34,932 bases of DNA from contig JACQLS010000034.1 of NCBI GenBank assembly GCA_016204005.1, positions 1 through 34,932 on the forward strand, given 5' to 3'. Shown here in pieces: positions 15,896 to 23,419 of this stretch. Origin of the DNA: Parcubacteria group bacterium. Its GTDB lineage: Bacteria; Patescibacteriota; Minisyncoccia; Phycocordibacterales; UBA2135. The translations under genes and the position numbers were made by a program. Under the pieces are notes generated by a model. It was not told the DNA's origin. It made no database searches and saw only the letters and a list, made by a program, of their open reading frames with translations. How positions within the stretch are numbered: position 1 is the stretch's first letter; every line of letters begins with the position of its first letter.

Positions 15896-16573
15896 CTATT
15901 TGACGGCAATACTTTCAATGATGACGCTAGAAATCGGTCGGTCATACCCATCAGTCGGCACACCCTCTATCTCGCGCACAACCTCCATGCCCTTAGTCAC
16001 TTTCCCGAAAACGGTGTGTTTGGTATCGAGGAAGGTATTGTCAGCCGCGTTGATGAAGAATTGACTGCCGTTTGTATTTGGACCCGCATTAGCCATGGCA
16101 ATAGTGCCGGTAAGGTTCCTGTTCTCGGCGTGGATTTCATCCGCAAATGCATATCCAGGGCCACCAGTCCCCCATCTGTCTTTGAGCGCATCGTCTTTGG
16201 AGAACGGATCACCGCTTTGAATCATGAAGCCTTTGATGACGCGATGGAACTTCACTCCGTCATAAAAGCCACTCTTTGCAAGCGTGACAAAGTTCTCTAC
16301 AGTCTTCGGCGCGAGCGCGCTCAAGAGTGCGATCTCGATGTCGCCTTTATTGGTGTGTATGAGGACGGTCATGGGTGTTTGAGAAAGGGTTAGAACGGCA
16401 TTGCCTCCTTCAATTTTGATTGGGACAAGCTCCTCGAGACCACTCGGAACGCCCTGAATGGTATCCTCGATGGAGTTAATGCCCCCATCCTTATCCAGAA
16501 AGACAAGGGTCCCCGCAAGCGCGAAGACAATGACGGCAAAAATAATAATGCTTATGGTCGTGGCATTTCGCAT
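15896..16573 (-). CDS. Membrane-anchored cyclophilin-type peptidyl-prolyl isomerase
   Basis: Cyclophilins speed the cis-trans turn of prolyl bonds during folding. The 225-residue protein has an N-terminal anchor helix (about 6-26), a short linker, and a cyclophilin domain (about 65-224). The catalytic and binding motifs FHRVIKGFMIQSGD, IAMANAGPNTNGSQFFIN and HTVFGKV are all intact. It probably works outside the membrane on exported proteins, as expected in a cell with several anchored surface proteins. It stands between the CARDB gene and IMP dehydrogenase, with no clear operon. Confidence 0.94.
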   Translation of the reverse strand: MRNATTISIIIFAVIVFALAGTLVFLDKDGGINSIEDTIQGVPSGLEELVPIKIEGGNAVLTLSQTPMTVLIHTNKGDIEIALLSALAPKTVENFVTLAKSGFYDGVKFHRVIKGFMIQSGDPFSKDDALKDRWGTGGPGYAFADEIHAENRNLTGTIAMANAGPNTNGSQFFINAADNTFLDTKHTVFGKVTKGMEVVREIEGVPTDGYDRPISSVIIESIAVK

Positions 16574-16628
16574 ATGCGGAGTATATCAGAAATGATATAT
16601 GTTACGCTCGCTTAATTATAACAAAAAA

Positions 16629-16650
16629 CGGCGGATTAGAAAATCCGCCG
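16629..16650 (-). terminator. Terminator of guaB
   Basis: A perfect 9-bp stem (CGGCGGATT at 16629-16637 with 16642-16650) and a 4-nt loop, with six T residues after it on the minus strand. Confidence 0.92.
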
Positions 16651-16662
16651 CAACCATGTTCA

Positions 16663-18240
16663 CTATTGATACCAATCCGCCGCGTCATTTTCATCAAGAA
16701 ACCCCTCATCATCAAACGCTTCATCATCCGATAAATCCATAGCGGCGCTACTTACCGCTTCGGGAGTAACGGTGACATCGTGCGGGTCAGACTCCTTCCG
16801 ACCCTCCGAAGAAATGCGACGAAAATCTGCTTTCTCGTGAAGCTCCGGTATTGAGCTTGCGCCGACATAGCCCAACGAACTCCGAAGCCATCCTTCCAGA
16901 TTTCCGACGACCTCACTGACTGAACCCTGATACGGAACCACGGCCTCAACTCCCTCGGGGGCAAACTTATCGCTCTGACTATAGCGCTCGCGTGAAGCCC
17001 TGGAGTCACGCATTGCCGAACGTGAACCCATCCCGCGGTACACCTTTACCCTCTGCCCCTGCCGAAAGAGTGTCTCGCCGGGCGTCTCTTTGGTGCCCGC
17101 GAACATTCGACCCATCATCACACTTTCCGCCCCCGCAGCAAGCGCGAGCGTAACATGTGCCGGGGTTGAAATACCCCCATCAGCACATACGGGCACTCCA
17201 GAATCGCGAACAGCAAGCTCACACTGATGAATTGCTGTCATCTGCGGACAGCCCGTCCCCGTTACTGTACGTGTGGAGCAGATCGAGCCGGGGCCTTGGC
17301 CAACCTTGACGCCGTCTGCTCGGCCATCTTCAATAAGTCGTCTGGCCGAATCGCCTTCGGATACATTTCCGGCAACAACATCGAGCATGGGAAACTCCAT
17401 TTTTACGCGCCTGACTGCCTTGAGAACGCGCTCTGAATCACCGTGCGCGGTATCCACAACCACAACATCAACTCTCTCATTCAGAAGCAGTTCAACATGT
17501 TCAAGAACTCCATCTCCGACACCAATGGCGGCGGCAACGCGAAGATTCCCGCGCTCATCCGTATTGTGCATGTTGGTACCAGAACGGGCGCGCACAAGAT
17601 CGGAAAAAACAAAGAGGCCCGCAACGGTGCCATCCTCGTTTTCGAGGGGCAGTCGTTTCTTCTTCATCCTGACCATCGCCTCAAACGCCTCGTCGTCACT
17701 TATCTCCGGAGACGCAACTTCTAAGTCACTGCGCGGTGTCATTGCGGTACGGACCTGGCGTGTCTTATCAACACAGAAATCAAAATCCTGGCCGGTAATG
17801 ACGCCAACGAGTTTCCCATTTTCGTCAACGACAAGAAAGCTTTCAAATGGATATCGCTTTCTCCTTCGCTCATTGAGAACTTCTTCGACGGTTGCCGTGT
17901 CACGAACACATACAGGGGGTGGGTCCGCGATGCGTACATTAAGGTGATTCTTCACGCGAGCGACGTGCCACGCCTGTTTCTTGGGCGACATGTTGCGATG
18001 AATGACGCCGATGCCGCCAAGACGCGCCATTGCGATAGCCATACGATACCCTGTCACTGTATCCATGGCAGCGCTCACAAACGGCCGTTTTAAGGGACAA
18101 TTCCGTGAGAAGCGCCCGACAAGTGAAATCTTGGGAAGCTCTATTGTGGAATACCCAGTCTTTAAGAGCACCTCATCAAAAGTGACGGCATCCCGTTGAC
18201 GCTCCATCTCCGCAAAAAATGCGTCTTTCCTGCGCTCCAT
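16663..18240 (-). CDS. guaB: IMP dehydrogenase with an acidic C-terminal tail
   Basis: IMP dehydrogenase oxidises IMP to XMP with NAD, the controlling step of GMP synthesis. The barrel shows [12 protein letters not shown], the catalytic loop [18 protein letters not shown] with the active-site Cys, CADGGIST and the flap RGMGSRSAM. Two CBS domains sit in the middle (about 85-205). ATG 18240 is chosen because GGAGG lies 9 bp before it; a longer frame from 18282 lacks this. The 525-residue chain is longer than the usual 485-500 because of a C-terminal tail of about 30 residues rich in Asp and Glu. It lies just downstream of nadE, separated by a terminator; both genes depend on or make NAD. Confidence 0.95.
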   Translation of the reverse strand: MERRKDAFFAEMERQRDAVTFDEVLLKTGYSTIELPKISLVGRFSRNCPLKRPFVSAAMDTVTGYRMAIAMARLGGIGVIHRNMSPKKQAWHVARVKNHLNVRIADPPPVCVRDTATVEEVLNERRRKRYPFESFLVVDENGKLVGVITGQDFDFCVDKTRQVRTAMTPRSDLEVASPEISDDEAFEAMVRMKKKRLPLENEDGTVAGLFVFSDLVRARSGTNMHNTDERGNLRVAAAIGVGDGVLEHVELLLNERVDVVVVDTAHGDSERVLKAVRRVKMEFPMLDVVAGNVSEGDSARRLIEDGRADGVKVGQGPGSICSTRTVTGTGCPQMTAIHQCELAVRDSGVPVCADGGISTPAHVTLALAAGAESVMMGRMFAGTKETPGETLFRQGQRVKVYRGMGSRSAMRDSRASRERYSQSDKFAPEGVEAVVPYQGSVSEVVGNLEGWLRSSLGYVGASSIPELHEKADFRRISSEGRKESDPHDVTVTPEAVSSAAMDLSDDEAFDDEGFLDENDAADWYQ

Positions 18241-18287
18241 TACAAGAATCCTCCAGAAAAGTCTAGCGGGACTATATGACAAAAAAA

Positions 18288-18312
18288 GGCGGAGCGCAAG
18301 AGCGCAACCGCC
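18288..18312 (-). terminator. Terminator of nadE
   Basis: GGCGG/CCGCC (18288-18292 with 18308-18312) and GCGC/GCGC form a two-part stem; seven T residues follow on the minus strand. It separates nadE from guaB. Confidence 0.88.
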
Positions 18313-18332
18313 ATGATACAGAATATTTTCTA

Positions 18333-20288
18333 TTAAAGATCGTCAATCTCTTGTAGTGATCGCTCCAGCCATTCGGTTGAATGTACAACCGGAATCTGAA
18401 GCGCTCTTTTGCGATCGAGATCAAGTGTCCCGAGGTGGACCGACTGAGGCGCTTGCTCCCACTTAAAGATGGCTCTGCTAAAGAGCGTCACGAAGCGTTT
18501 CACCCATTCCTTGAGCATGCCGGGCGCATAGCGCGACGCCATCTTGAGCAATTCTTCATCGGTCCAGGTGCTTCGAAGAACACTATATATCTCTTTCGGA
18601 GACATCTTTTCTCCCGCAAAAAGCGCGAAACATGCATCCAACACGGGGAATGGCATGAGGTCGTCTTCGTCCGCTTGGCCGCGAGCAAGCTCGGCTGACG
18701 CTTTTGTCGCGAGAAGTTCCTTTGCGATAGCGATATGATGTCGTTCTCCAATATAGCGGAGAAGCTCGATCACGATCGTCTTCGGCACATTTCCAATGAG
18801 TGAGTAGCCGCCCGAAAGATCCCCTCCTACGGTCGTATAGCCAACGGCCTTTTCCGACATGTTGCTCATCTGGAGGACAAGCCCGCCCGCGCTATTCGCC
18901 CAATTCCACATACGTTCCGCGCGAATGCGCGCTTGTATGTTTTGCTTGGTTAACGCCGTAACCTCCTCTCCGGGCGCAAGCATTGCTTTTGCGGCCTCGC
19001 ATTCGCGCACAAAGGCCTCTTCGATGGATTCTTCCTTAAAGGAGACTCCGAGCTCATCGGCAAGACGAGAGGCGATTGATTTCGTTTCTTCGGAATTGAA
19101 CCGAGTGGGCATGCTGAAGCACCGGATAAAAGAGCGTACGCGGTCTTTGTCTCCCTCGAAACGGCGGAGCGCGTAAAACCACGCAATGATGAGCGAGAGC
19201 GCGGAGTCCTTACCGCCCGACAGTGCAATGCCAATTGTGCGGAACGCGTGTGTTTTGCTGAAATAATCGAGACCCATGATCATCGCCTCGATCAGATCAC
19301 CGAAGAATTGCTCGCGGCTGTTACCGCCTGCGAAATTCGGAAGGAAAAAATTCTTGCTCGTCGGCACTGGATACTTATATGCGGATTGATTGGGATGTGC
19401 GCTCGTAACAACCACCACTTCGGTTGGAGCTGGCGCTTCCGCGCGTGCTCGATATGCCTCACGGTCTCGCCTCCACGTGGTGTTCTCAACACGATGCCGT
19501 GCCGTGCGGTCGAGATCAACAACTTGAGTTGCGATTCCCTCGCGCCATCGAGGTGCATCAAAGAGCATTGTTCCGTTCTGGTTCACGAATCCACCCCCGT
19601 CAAAAACGAGAGCGTCGTTGCCGCCAACCTGGTTCGCATACACAATCGTAACCTGGTTATCTGCCGCACGGGTGGCGATCATTTCGCGACGTGTTTGCAC
19701 GACGCCAATACGAAACGGGGACGCTGAAAGATTCAGTACCAGTTCGGCCCCGGCGAAAGACCGGCGACGCATGGGACCATCGGGAGTCCAGATATCCTCG
19801 CACACTTCGACCGCAAAGACTCCGAACGGGGTCTTGAAGAGCAGGTCTCCAAAAGGCACACCGTTTACTTCTCCCAAAAGCCCGGGCATTCCCGGTGTAA
19901 ACACGCGCCCTTCATAGAAAACTCCGTAGGTAGGAAGCTTCTCCTTCGGGACAATGCCCCATATTTTTCCAGCCGAGACGACGGCCGCCGCGTTGTATGG
20001 CTGTCCATCGTATACGACAACCATACCGACGACAAACACGGTTGGAAATTGGAAACCCCATGTTGCGTTAGCAAACGTCACTAGGGCATCCCATTGGCCG
20101 GAGACAAAGCTTGGCCATTGCACCAAATCTTCGGCGGGGTAACCCCCAATCACTTGTTCTTGGAAAACGCCAACTGTGCATTCTGCATTCGACATTTCGC
20201 GGGCTTTATCAATAAGCGTCTTTGTGTTCGACGTGAAAGCCCCTACGGTCGTGTTTATGGTGCCGATGCCGATTTTGATGAGTCGCAT
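18333..20288 (-). CDS. nadE: Glutamine-dependent NAD(+) synthetase
   Basis: NadE amidates nicotinate adenine dinucleotide to NAD, the last step of the pathway. The 651-residue protein has both parts: an N-terminal nitrilase-type glutaminase (about 1-280) with the triad E44 (FQEQ), K115 (VPKEKLPTYGVFYEGR) and C162 (VEVCEDIW), and a C-terminal synthetase with the ATP loop SGGKDS at 356-361 and the MSNMSEKAVGYTTVGGDLSGG segment. It can therefore use glutamine as the nitrogen donor. The ATG has an AGAGGAA Shine-Dalgarno sequence. Upstream is a structured leader (20306-20373). It is the last gene of the NAD salvage block. Confidence 0.96.
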   Translation of the reverse strand: MRLIKIGIGTINTTVGAFTSNTKTLIDKAREMSNAECTVGVFQEQVIGGYPAEDLVQWPSFVSGQWDALVTFANATWGFQFPTVFVVGMVVVYDGQPYNAAAVVSAGKIWGIVPKEKLPTYGVFYEGRVFTPGMPGLLGEVNGVPFGDLLFKTPFGVFAVEVCEDIWTPDGPMRRRSFAGAELVLNLSASPFRIGVVQTRREMIATRAADNQVTIVYANQVGGNDALVFDGGGFVNQNGTMLFDAPRWREGIATQVVDLDRTARHRVENTTWRRDREAYRARAEAPAPTEVVVVTSAHPNQSAYKYPVPTSKNFFLPNFAGGNSREQFFGDLIEAMIMGLDYFSKTHAFRTIGIALSGGKDSALSLIIAWFYALRRFEGDKDRVRSFIRCFSMPTRFNSEETKSIASRLADELGVSFKEESIEEAFVRECEAAKAMLAPGEEVTALTKQNIQARIRAERMWNWANSAGGLVLQMSNMSEKAVGYTTVGGDLSGGYSLIGNVPKTIVIELLRYIGERHHIAIAKELLATKASAELARGQADEDDLMPFPVLDACFALFAGEKMSPKEIYSVLRSTWTDEELLKMASRYAPGMLKEWVKRFVTLFSRAIFKWEQAPQSVHLGTLDLDRKRALQIPVVHSTEWLERSLQEIDDL

Positions 20289-20305
20289 GGTGTTCCTCTA
20301 GTTGT

Positions 20306-20373
20306 GGAAGGTGCGTATCTTTAAGAGCATCCGATTCGCACCGGAAGGTGCGCATGCGGGTGCTCTATAAGAA
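20306..20373 (-). promoter_or_regulatory. Structured nadE leader (candidate RNA switch)
   Basis: On the minus strand, GAGCACCCG (20357-20365) pairs with CGGATGCTC (20325-20333) with one C-A mismatch, and an inner 6-bp stem pairs 20347-20352 with 20337-20342. The 10-bp word CGCACCTTCC occurs twice (minus strand, 20343-20352 and 20306-20315), so the inner arm GGTGCG could pair with either copy. The second copy lies close to the Shine-Dalgarno sequence. A related element precedes pncB. Confidence 0.5.
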
Positions 20374-20374
20374 A

Positions 20375-20396
20375 GGGGAAGCGCTTCAGCTTCCCC
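20375..20396 (-). terminator. Hairpin after pncB (weak terminator)
   Basis: GGGGAAGC (20375-20382) pairs with 20389-20396 around a 6-nt loop. On the minus strand TTTCTTATAG follows, an imperfect T-tract, so some read-through into nadE is likely. Confidence 0.7.
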
Positions 20397-20416
20397 ATAT
20401 AGAACGAATGAAAAGA

Positions 20417-21715
20417 TCAAACAGTGGGTTGGGTGTCAAAGTCTTGAACACCGAAATCGCCCTTGTATCTCTCGATCTCGCGCTTCGGACCAGTTTCCTT
20501 GCCACGGTTATCGGAAAGTTTTACCGCAGGACGCCCAGCAACTAGAACCAACTTGCAAGCCATTGAGAAAGGTCCGAAGTCCGGTAATGGAGGGACGCAT
20601 CCACGGAAATCATTGCCGAAGAGCGTGCCCCAACCGTACCGATCAATGATCCTACCTCCAAACTCTTGATGCAGACGCGTCATGTCCGAGACATCTAAGC
20701 CGTCTGAAAAGACGCCGACTTTTTCGCGCGGGTCAACACCATGTTTCTTGAACCAGTCTATGTGAAGGTTACCCCCCACTGACGGATCACCAGAGTCCAG
20801 GCGGAAGCCGCGGCTCTCTTGGGCAATCCATGCCGGAGCGTGCTTCAGAAATTCGGGGGTCCTGTAGGTGTCAGCGAGGAATATGCGAAATTGCGGACCG
20901 TATAATTCATGCCAACGAGCAAGAGCTCTGTACTGGGAGTCTCGCCGTTCACCACCAGGACCGGAAAGGGCCGCCAGCGCCATAAAGACTTCATGCGCGA
21001 CTGTTCCGACAGCGGGAATGCCGTAATAAAACGCCATCCAAACATTTGAAGTCCCGACGAATTGCTTGGGCATAGCCTGTATCGCCGAACCAACAGCAAA
21101 CTTCTGCCACTTGAAGCTATGCCGACGACGATGGGAAAAATCACTCCAGAAGAGATTTGGATATCTCGAAAGTATGTCGAACTTTCGATGCAGCTTGCTC
21201 CCTGCCCGCGTCATCGCATTTACCCATTCATCTACTGTTAGACCCTTCATGAGATTCTTGTAATAGAGTTCGGAGACGACGGAGAGGGCAATGGTCTCCC
21301 ACATGGTGACCTCGACCCACTTGCCCGTGAAGGTGAGACGATACTGGTCACCCTCCCTCTTTAATTCGTAGGGCGGAAGCTGGAACCGCTCGAGGAATTG
21401 CAGGTATCTTTCTCCAAAGACATTTTTGCCATCTGCCTGCATGTCGCGGAGAAATTTGATCTCAATGGGCAGATACCGAAGATCGCGCTTGCGATCGAGG
21501 GCGTCATGCAACTCATTTTCTGGAATGACTTTGGCAAGCTTGACCTTTGGATCGCGAATAATGAGTTCAAACGTCACCGGAACATTCCCGTAGCCATTGA
21601 TAAGAATCCATTGACCCATAGTGAATTTATAGAGATCAACATCCAAAAGTGACTCTGGTTTCAGGTAGGGATTGCCATCGGGCTTTGTCTCAAAGTAATC
21701 CAAGCGTGCGTCCAT
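20417..21715 (-). CDS. pncB: Nicotinate phosphoribosyltransferase
   Basis: PncB joins nicotinate to PRPP, giving nicotinate mononucleotide, the entry step of the Preiss-Handler route. The 432-residue protein has the family start LLDVDLYKFTMGQWIL, the loop FSHRRRHSFKWQ, the GTSNVWMAF segment and the phosphate-binding motif GFRLDSGDPSVGG. The ATG at 21715 is preceded by AGGAAAGGGG; a longer frame up to 21841 would run through the promoter and inverted repeats, so it is rejected. Its promoter is embedded in an 18-bp inverted repeat (21773-21827). It lies between pncA and nadE on the same strand, separated from each by a hairpin. Confidence 0.95.
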   Translation of the reverse strand: MDARLDYFETKPDGNPYLKPESLLDVDLYKFTMGQWILINGYGNVPVTFELIIRDPKVKLAKVIPENELHDALDRKRDLRYLPIEIKFLRDMQADGKNVFGERYLQFLERFQLPPYELKREGDQYRLTFTGKWVEVTMWETIALSVVSELYYKNLMKGLTVDEWVNAMTRAGSKLHRKFDILSRYPNLFWSDFSHRRRHSFKWQKFAVGSAIQAMPKQFVGTSNVWMAFYYGIPAVGTVAHEVFMALAALSGPGGERRDSQYRALARWHELYGPQFRIFLADTYRTPEFLKHAPAWIAQESRGFRLDSGDPSVGGNLHIDWFKKHGVDPREKVGVFSDGLDVSDMTRLHQEFGGRIIDRYGWGTLFGNDFRGCVPPLPDFGPFSMACKLVLVAGRPAVKLSDNRGKETGPKREIERYKGDFGVQDFDTQPTV

Positions 21716-21757
21716 CGCGGCCCCTTTCCTTTTTTGTTGTGTGAAGAACGTGCCTTT

Positions 21758-21827
21758 ACTGTCTCTACCGCAGAGACAGTTGACTGCGCAGAATGTACAA
21801 TAAAAACTGTGCGCAGTCAACTGTCTC
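21758..21827 (-). promoter_or_regulatory. pncB promoter inside an inverted repeat with a third half-copy
   Basis: GAGACAGTTGACTGCGCA at 21773-21790 is the exact reverse complement of 21810-21827. A third copy of the outer part, ACTGTCTCT (21758-21766), pairs with 21772-21780. On the minus strand TTGACT (21815-21820) and TACATT (21792-21797) are 17 bp apart, so the repeat covers the -35 box and the start site. The transcript would begin near 21785 with a 9-bp hairpin close to its 5' end. Confidence 0.65.
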
Positions 21828-21842
21828 CTTTCTCTATTCAAA

Positions 21843-21879
21843 GTCCTTCTCTAAGGACATCCGACCCATTCGGGTGCCC
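21843..21879 (-). promoter_or_regulatory. Structured element upstream of pncB, related to the nadE leader
   Basis: On the minus strand GGGCACCCG (21871-21879) pairs with CGGATGTCC (21855-21863), with the same C-A mismatch as the nadE leader and compensating base changes. GTCCTT/AAGGAC (21843-21848 with 21853-21858) forms a competing hairpin. It lies after the pncA terminator and before the pncB promoter. Confidence 0.45.
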
Positions 21880-21884
21880 TATAG

Positions 21885-21908
21885 AAAAGTGGAGGTTATG
21901 ACCTCCAC
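21885..21908 (-). terminator. Terminator of pncA
   Basis: GTGGAGGT (21889-21896) pairs with ACCTCCAC (21901-21908) around a 4-nt loop. TTTTCTATAG follows on the minus strand. Confidence 0.8.
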
Positions 21909-21933
21909 CTCGGTATACACGTCCTCTTAAAGA

Positions 21934-22506
21934 TCAAATCGTAGCCGGCTCACGCAACACGTCTTCAACCGTTGCGAACATTGCGCCGATAGCGCGCATC
22001 TCTTCGATAGCGCGCTCGCCATCACCATCCTTGAGGTTGACGGCACGACACGCGTCAGTGAGAAGCGTCACCTTGTGCCCGTGCTCGATCGCCGCCCTCA
22101 CCGTCGAAAGCACGCAATAGTCGGTAGCCAGTCCGCCAACATAGAGATGCTCCGCTTCCGGCCTCATGCCGCCGTCAAAGGCAGAGTAGTCATCCGCATC
22201 TCCAAGCCCCTTGGAGATAACCTGGAATCTCACGTAGCCGTTTGGCAGACGGAGGTCAGGGTGGAATTCGGCACCGCGCGTGCCCTGCACACAGTGTACC
22301 GGCCAAATGCCGCCGAACTCTGCAAAATGCTTTGTCTGGCGCGGGTGCCAGTCACGAGAAGCAAAGATGTCCCAACGATGTCTCACCGCAAACGCAATCA
22401 TGCGGTTAAGCGGCGGAACGACCTCGTGTCCATTGGGGACAGCAAGCGAACCGCCCGGACAGAAATCGTTCTGGACATCAACGAGTATGAGCGCTTTTCC
22501 CTTCAT
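21934..22506 (-). CDS. pncA: Nicotinamidase
   Basis: PncA hydrolyses nicotinamide to nicotinate and ammonia and so feeds recycled NAD breakdown products to PncB. The 190-residue protein shows the cysteine-hydrolase triad D10 (VDVQNDFCPGGSL), K99 (VISKG) and C131 (GLATDYCV), and the metal ligands D52, H54 (DWHP) and H71 (VHCVQGT). The cis-peptide region GLATDYC is intact, so it should be active. The ATG at 22506 has GAGGAG upstream. Its leader of about 180 nt holds a promoter, an NrtR-type palindrome and stable hairpins. It is followed by its own terminator. Confidence 0.96.
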   Translation of the reverse strand: MKGKALILVDVQNDFCPGGSLAVPNGHEVVPPLNRMIAFAVRHRWDIFASRDWHPRQTKHFAEFGGIWPVHCVQGTRGAEFHPDLRLPNGYVRFQVISKGLGDADDYSAFDGGMRPEAEHLYVGGLATDYCVLSTVRAAIEHGHKVTLLTDACRAVNLKDGDGERAIEEMRAIGAMFATVEDVLREPATI

Positions 22507-22560
22507 GGTCTGGTCTCCTCTTGTTGCGGGTTGTGAATGGGCGCACAGGTCGCCCCGTGC

Positions 22561-22614
22561 CCGGACGCTAAAGCAGTCCGGACGGCTTCGCCCCTTCTCG
22601 AGGCAGAACCGTCC
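22561..22614 (-). promoter_or_regulatory. Structured pncA leader
   Basis: Two hairpins are seen. GGACGG/CCGTCC (22580-22585 with 22609-22614) is extended by two inner 3-bp stems. CCGGAC/GTCCGG (22561-22566 with 22576-22581) has an inner GC-TTTA-GC cap. They share two bases, so they compete at the edge. Confidence 0.45.
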
Positions 22615-22640
22615 GTACTCCTTTCTCTAACTGCACAATT

Positions 22641-22657
22641 AGTGTATAAGTTACACT
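22641..22657. promoter_or_regulatory. Palindrome AGTGTA-N5-TACACT, likely NrtR operator 1
   Basis: AGTGTA (22641-22646), TAAGT, TACACT (22652-22657). It lies in the pncA leader, about 40 bp downstream of the strong promoter and over a weaker one (TTGGAC-17-TACACT, minus strand). The same palindrome with a different 5-bp centre recurs at 23969-23985. Confidence 0.75.
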
Positions 22658-22694
22658 TACCACGTCCAAAAAAATAGTACAAGTGCTACCCAAG

Positions 22695-22723
22695 AATATA
22701 GAACACGCAACAACCAATGTCAA
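22695..22723 (-). promoter_or_regulatory. Promoter of pncA
   Basis: On the minus strand TTGACA (22718-22723) and TATATT (22695-22700) are 17 bp apart, a near-consensus pair between the nrtR stop codon and the pncA leader. Confidence 0.8.
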
Positions 22724-22726
22724 ACA

Positions 22727-23413
22727 CTAGAGGATCTCGATCGTCTTCATTTTTTTCGCCCGAAAAGAATACAGCTCCGCCGGACGGCTTGCCTGTCCCC
22801 TTCTCTCCTTGCCTGTCCCCTTCACGAGCCCAATGGCAAGAATCTTTTTCCTGAAATTACGCTTGTCCAGCTTCTTTCCTAACACAACCTCGTACACACT
22901 CTGGAGCTCGGATAACGTAAACTCACTCGGTAAAAGATTCTGCGCGATGTTCGTATATCCCAACTTTGCGCGAAGCCGTTCAACTGCCGTTTCCAAGATT
23001 TCGCGGTGATCATACGCAAGTGCAGGTGCATCTTTGACAGGGAACCAGGTAATATCCGCATACTCCTCCGTCGTCTTCAAAGAAAGCTTGGTGCTTGGCA
23101 CAAGGGCCGTGTACGCGACTGACACAACACGCCCGAATGGGTCACGGTCGACACGGCCAAACGTGTGGAGTTGTTCCAGATATACATTTCGTACGCCTCC
23201 CTTCTCTCGCAAAATGCGTTCCGCGGCATTATCGACGGACTCATTCGCCTTCACAAGCCCGCCGGGCATTGCCCACTTTCCCGTGTACGGCTCTTTCTTC
23301 ATTTTAATAAGGAGCACCTGGAGCCCGCGGTTTCGTACGGTAAAAAGCGCGACGTCGGTCGCAATCACTGCGTAATCATATTTTTTATACTTGCTTGCTT
23401 GGGGCTTTTTCAT
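22727..23413 (-). CDS. nrtR: NrtR: Nudix-related regulator of NAD metabolism
   Basis: NrtR proteins join an ADP-ribose-sensing Nudix domain to a winged helix and usually repress NAD synthesis genes. Here the Nudix domain covers about 12-150, with GGLVKANESVDNAAERILREKGG in place of the Nudix box; key Glu residues of the REuxEE core are missing, so it should not hydrolyse. The winged helix (about 160-225) carries the family pattern LPSEFTLSELQSVYEVVLGKKLDKRNFRKKIL. The gene follows the adenylyltransferase by 6 bp, so the two form one operon under the palindrome at 23969. All other genes of the salvage route lie downstream on the same strand, which strongly supports the role. Confidence 0.93.
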   Translation of the reverse strand: MKKPQASKYKKYDYAVIATDVALFTVRNRGLQVLLIKMKKEPYTGKWAMPGGLVKANESVDNAAERILREKGGVRNVYLEQLHTFGRVDRDPFGRVVSVAYTALVPSTKLSLKTTEEYADITWFPVKDAPALAYDHREILETAVERLRAKLGYTNIAQNLLPSEFTLSELQSVYEVVLGKKLDKRNFRKKILAIGLVKGTGKERRGQASRPAELYSFRAKKMKTIEIL

Positions 23414-23419
23414 ATGCTT

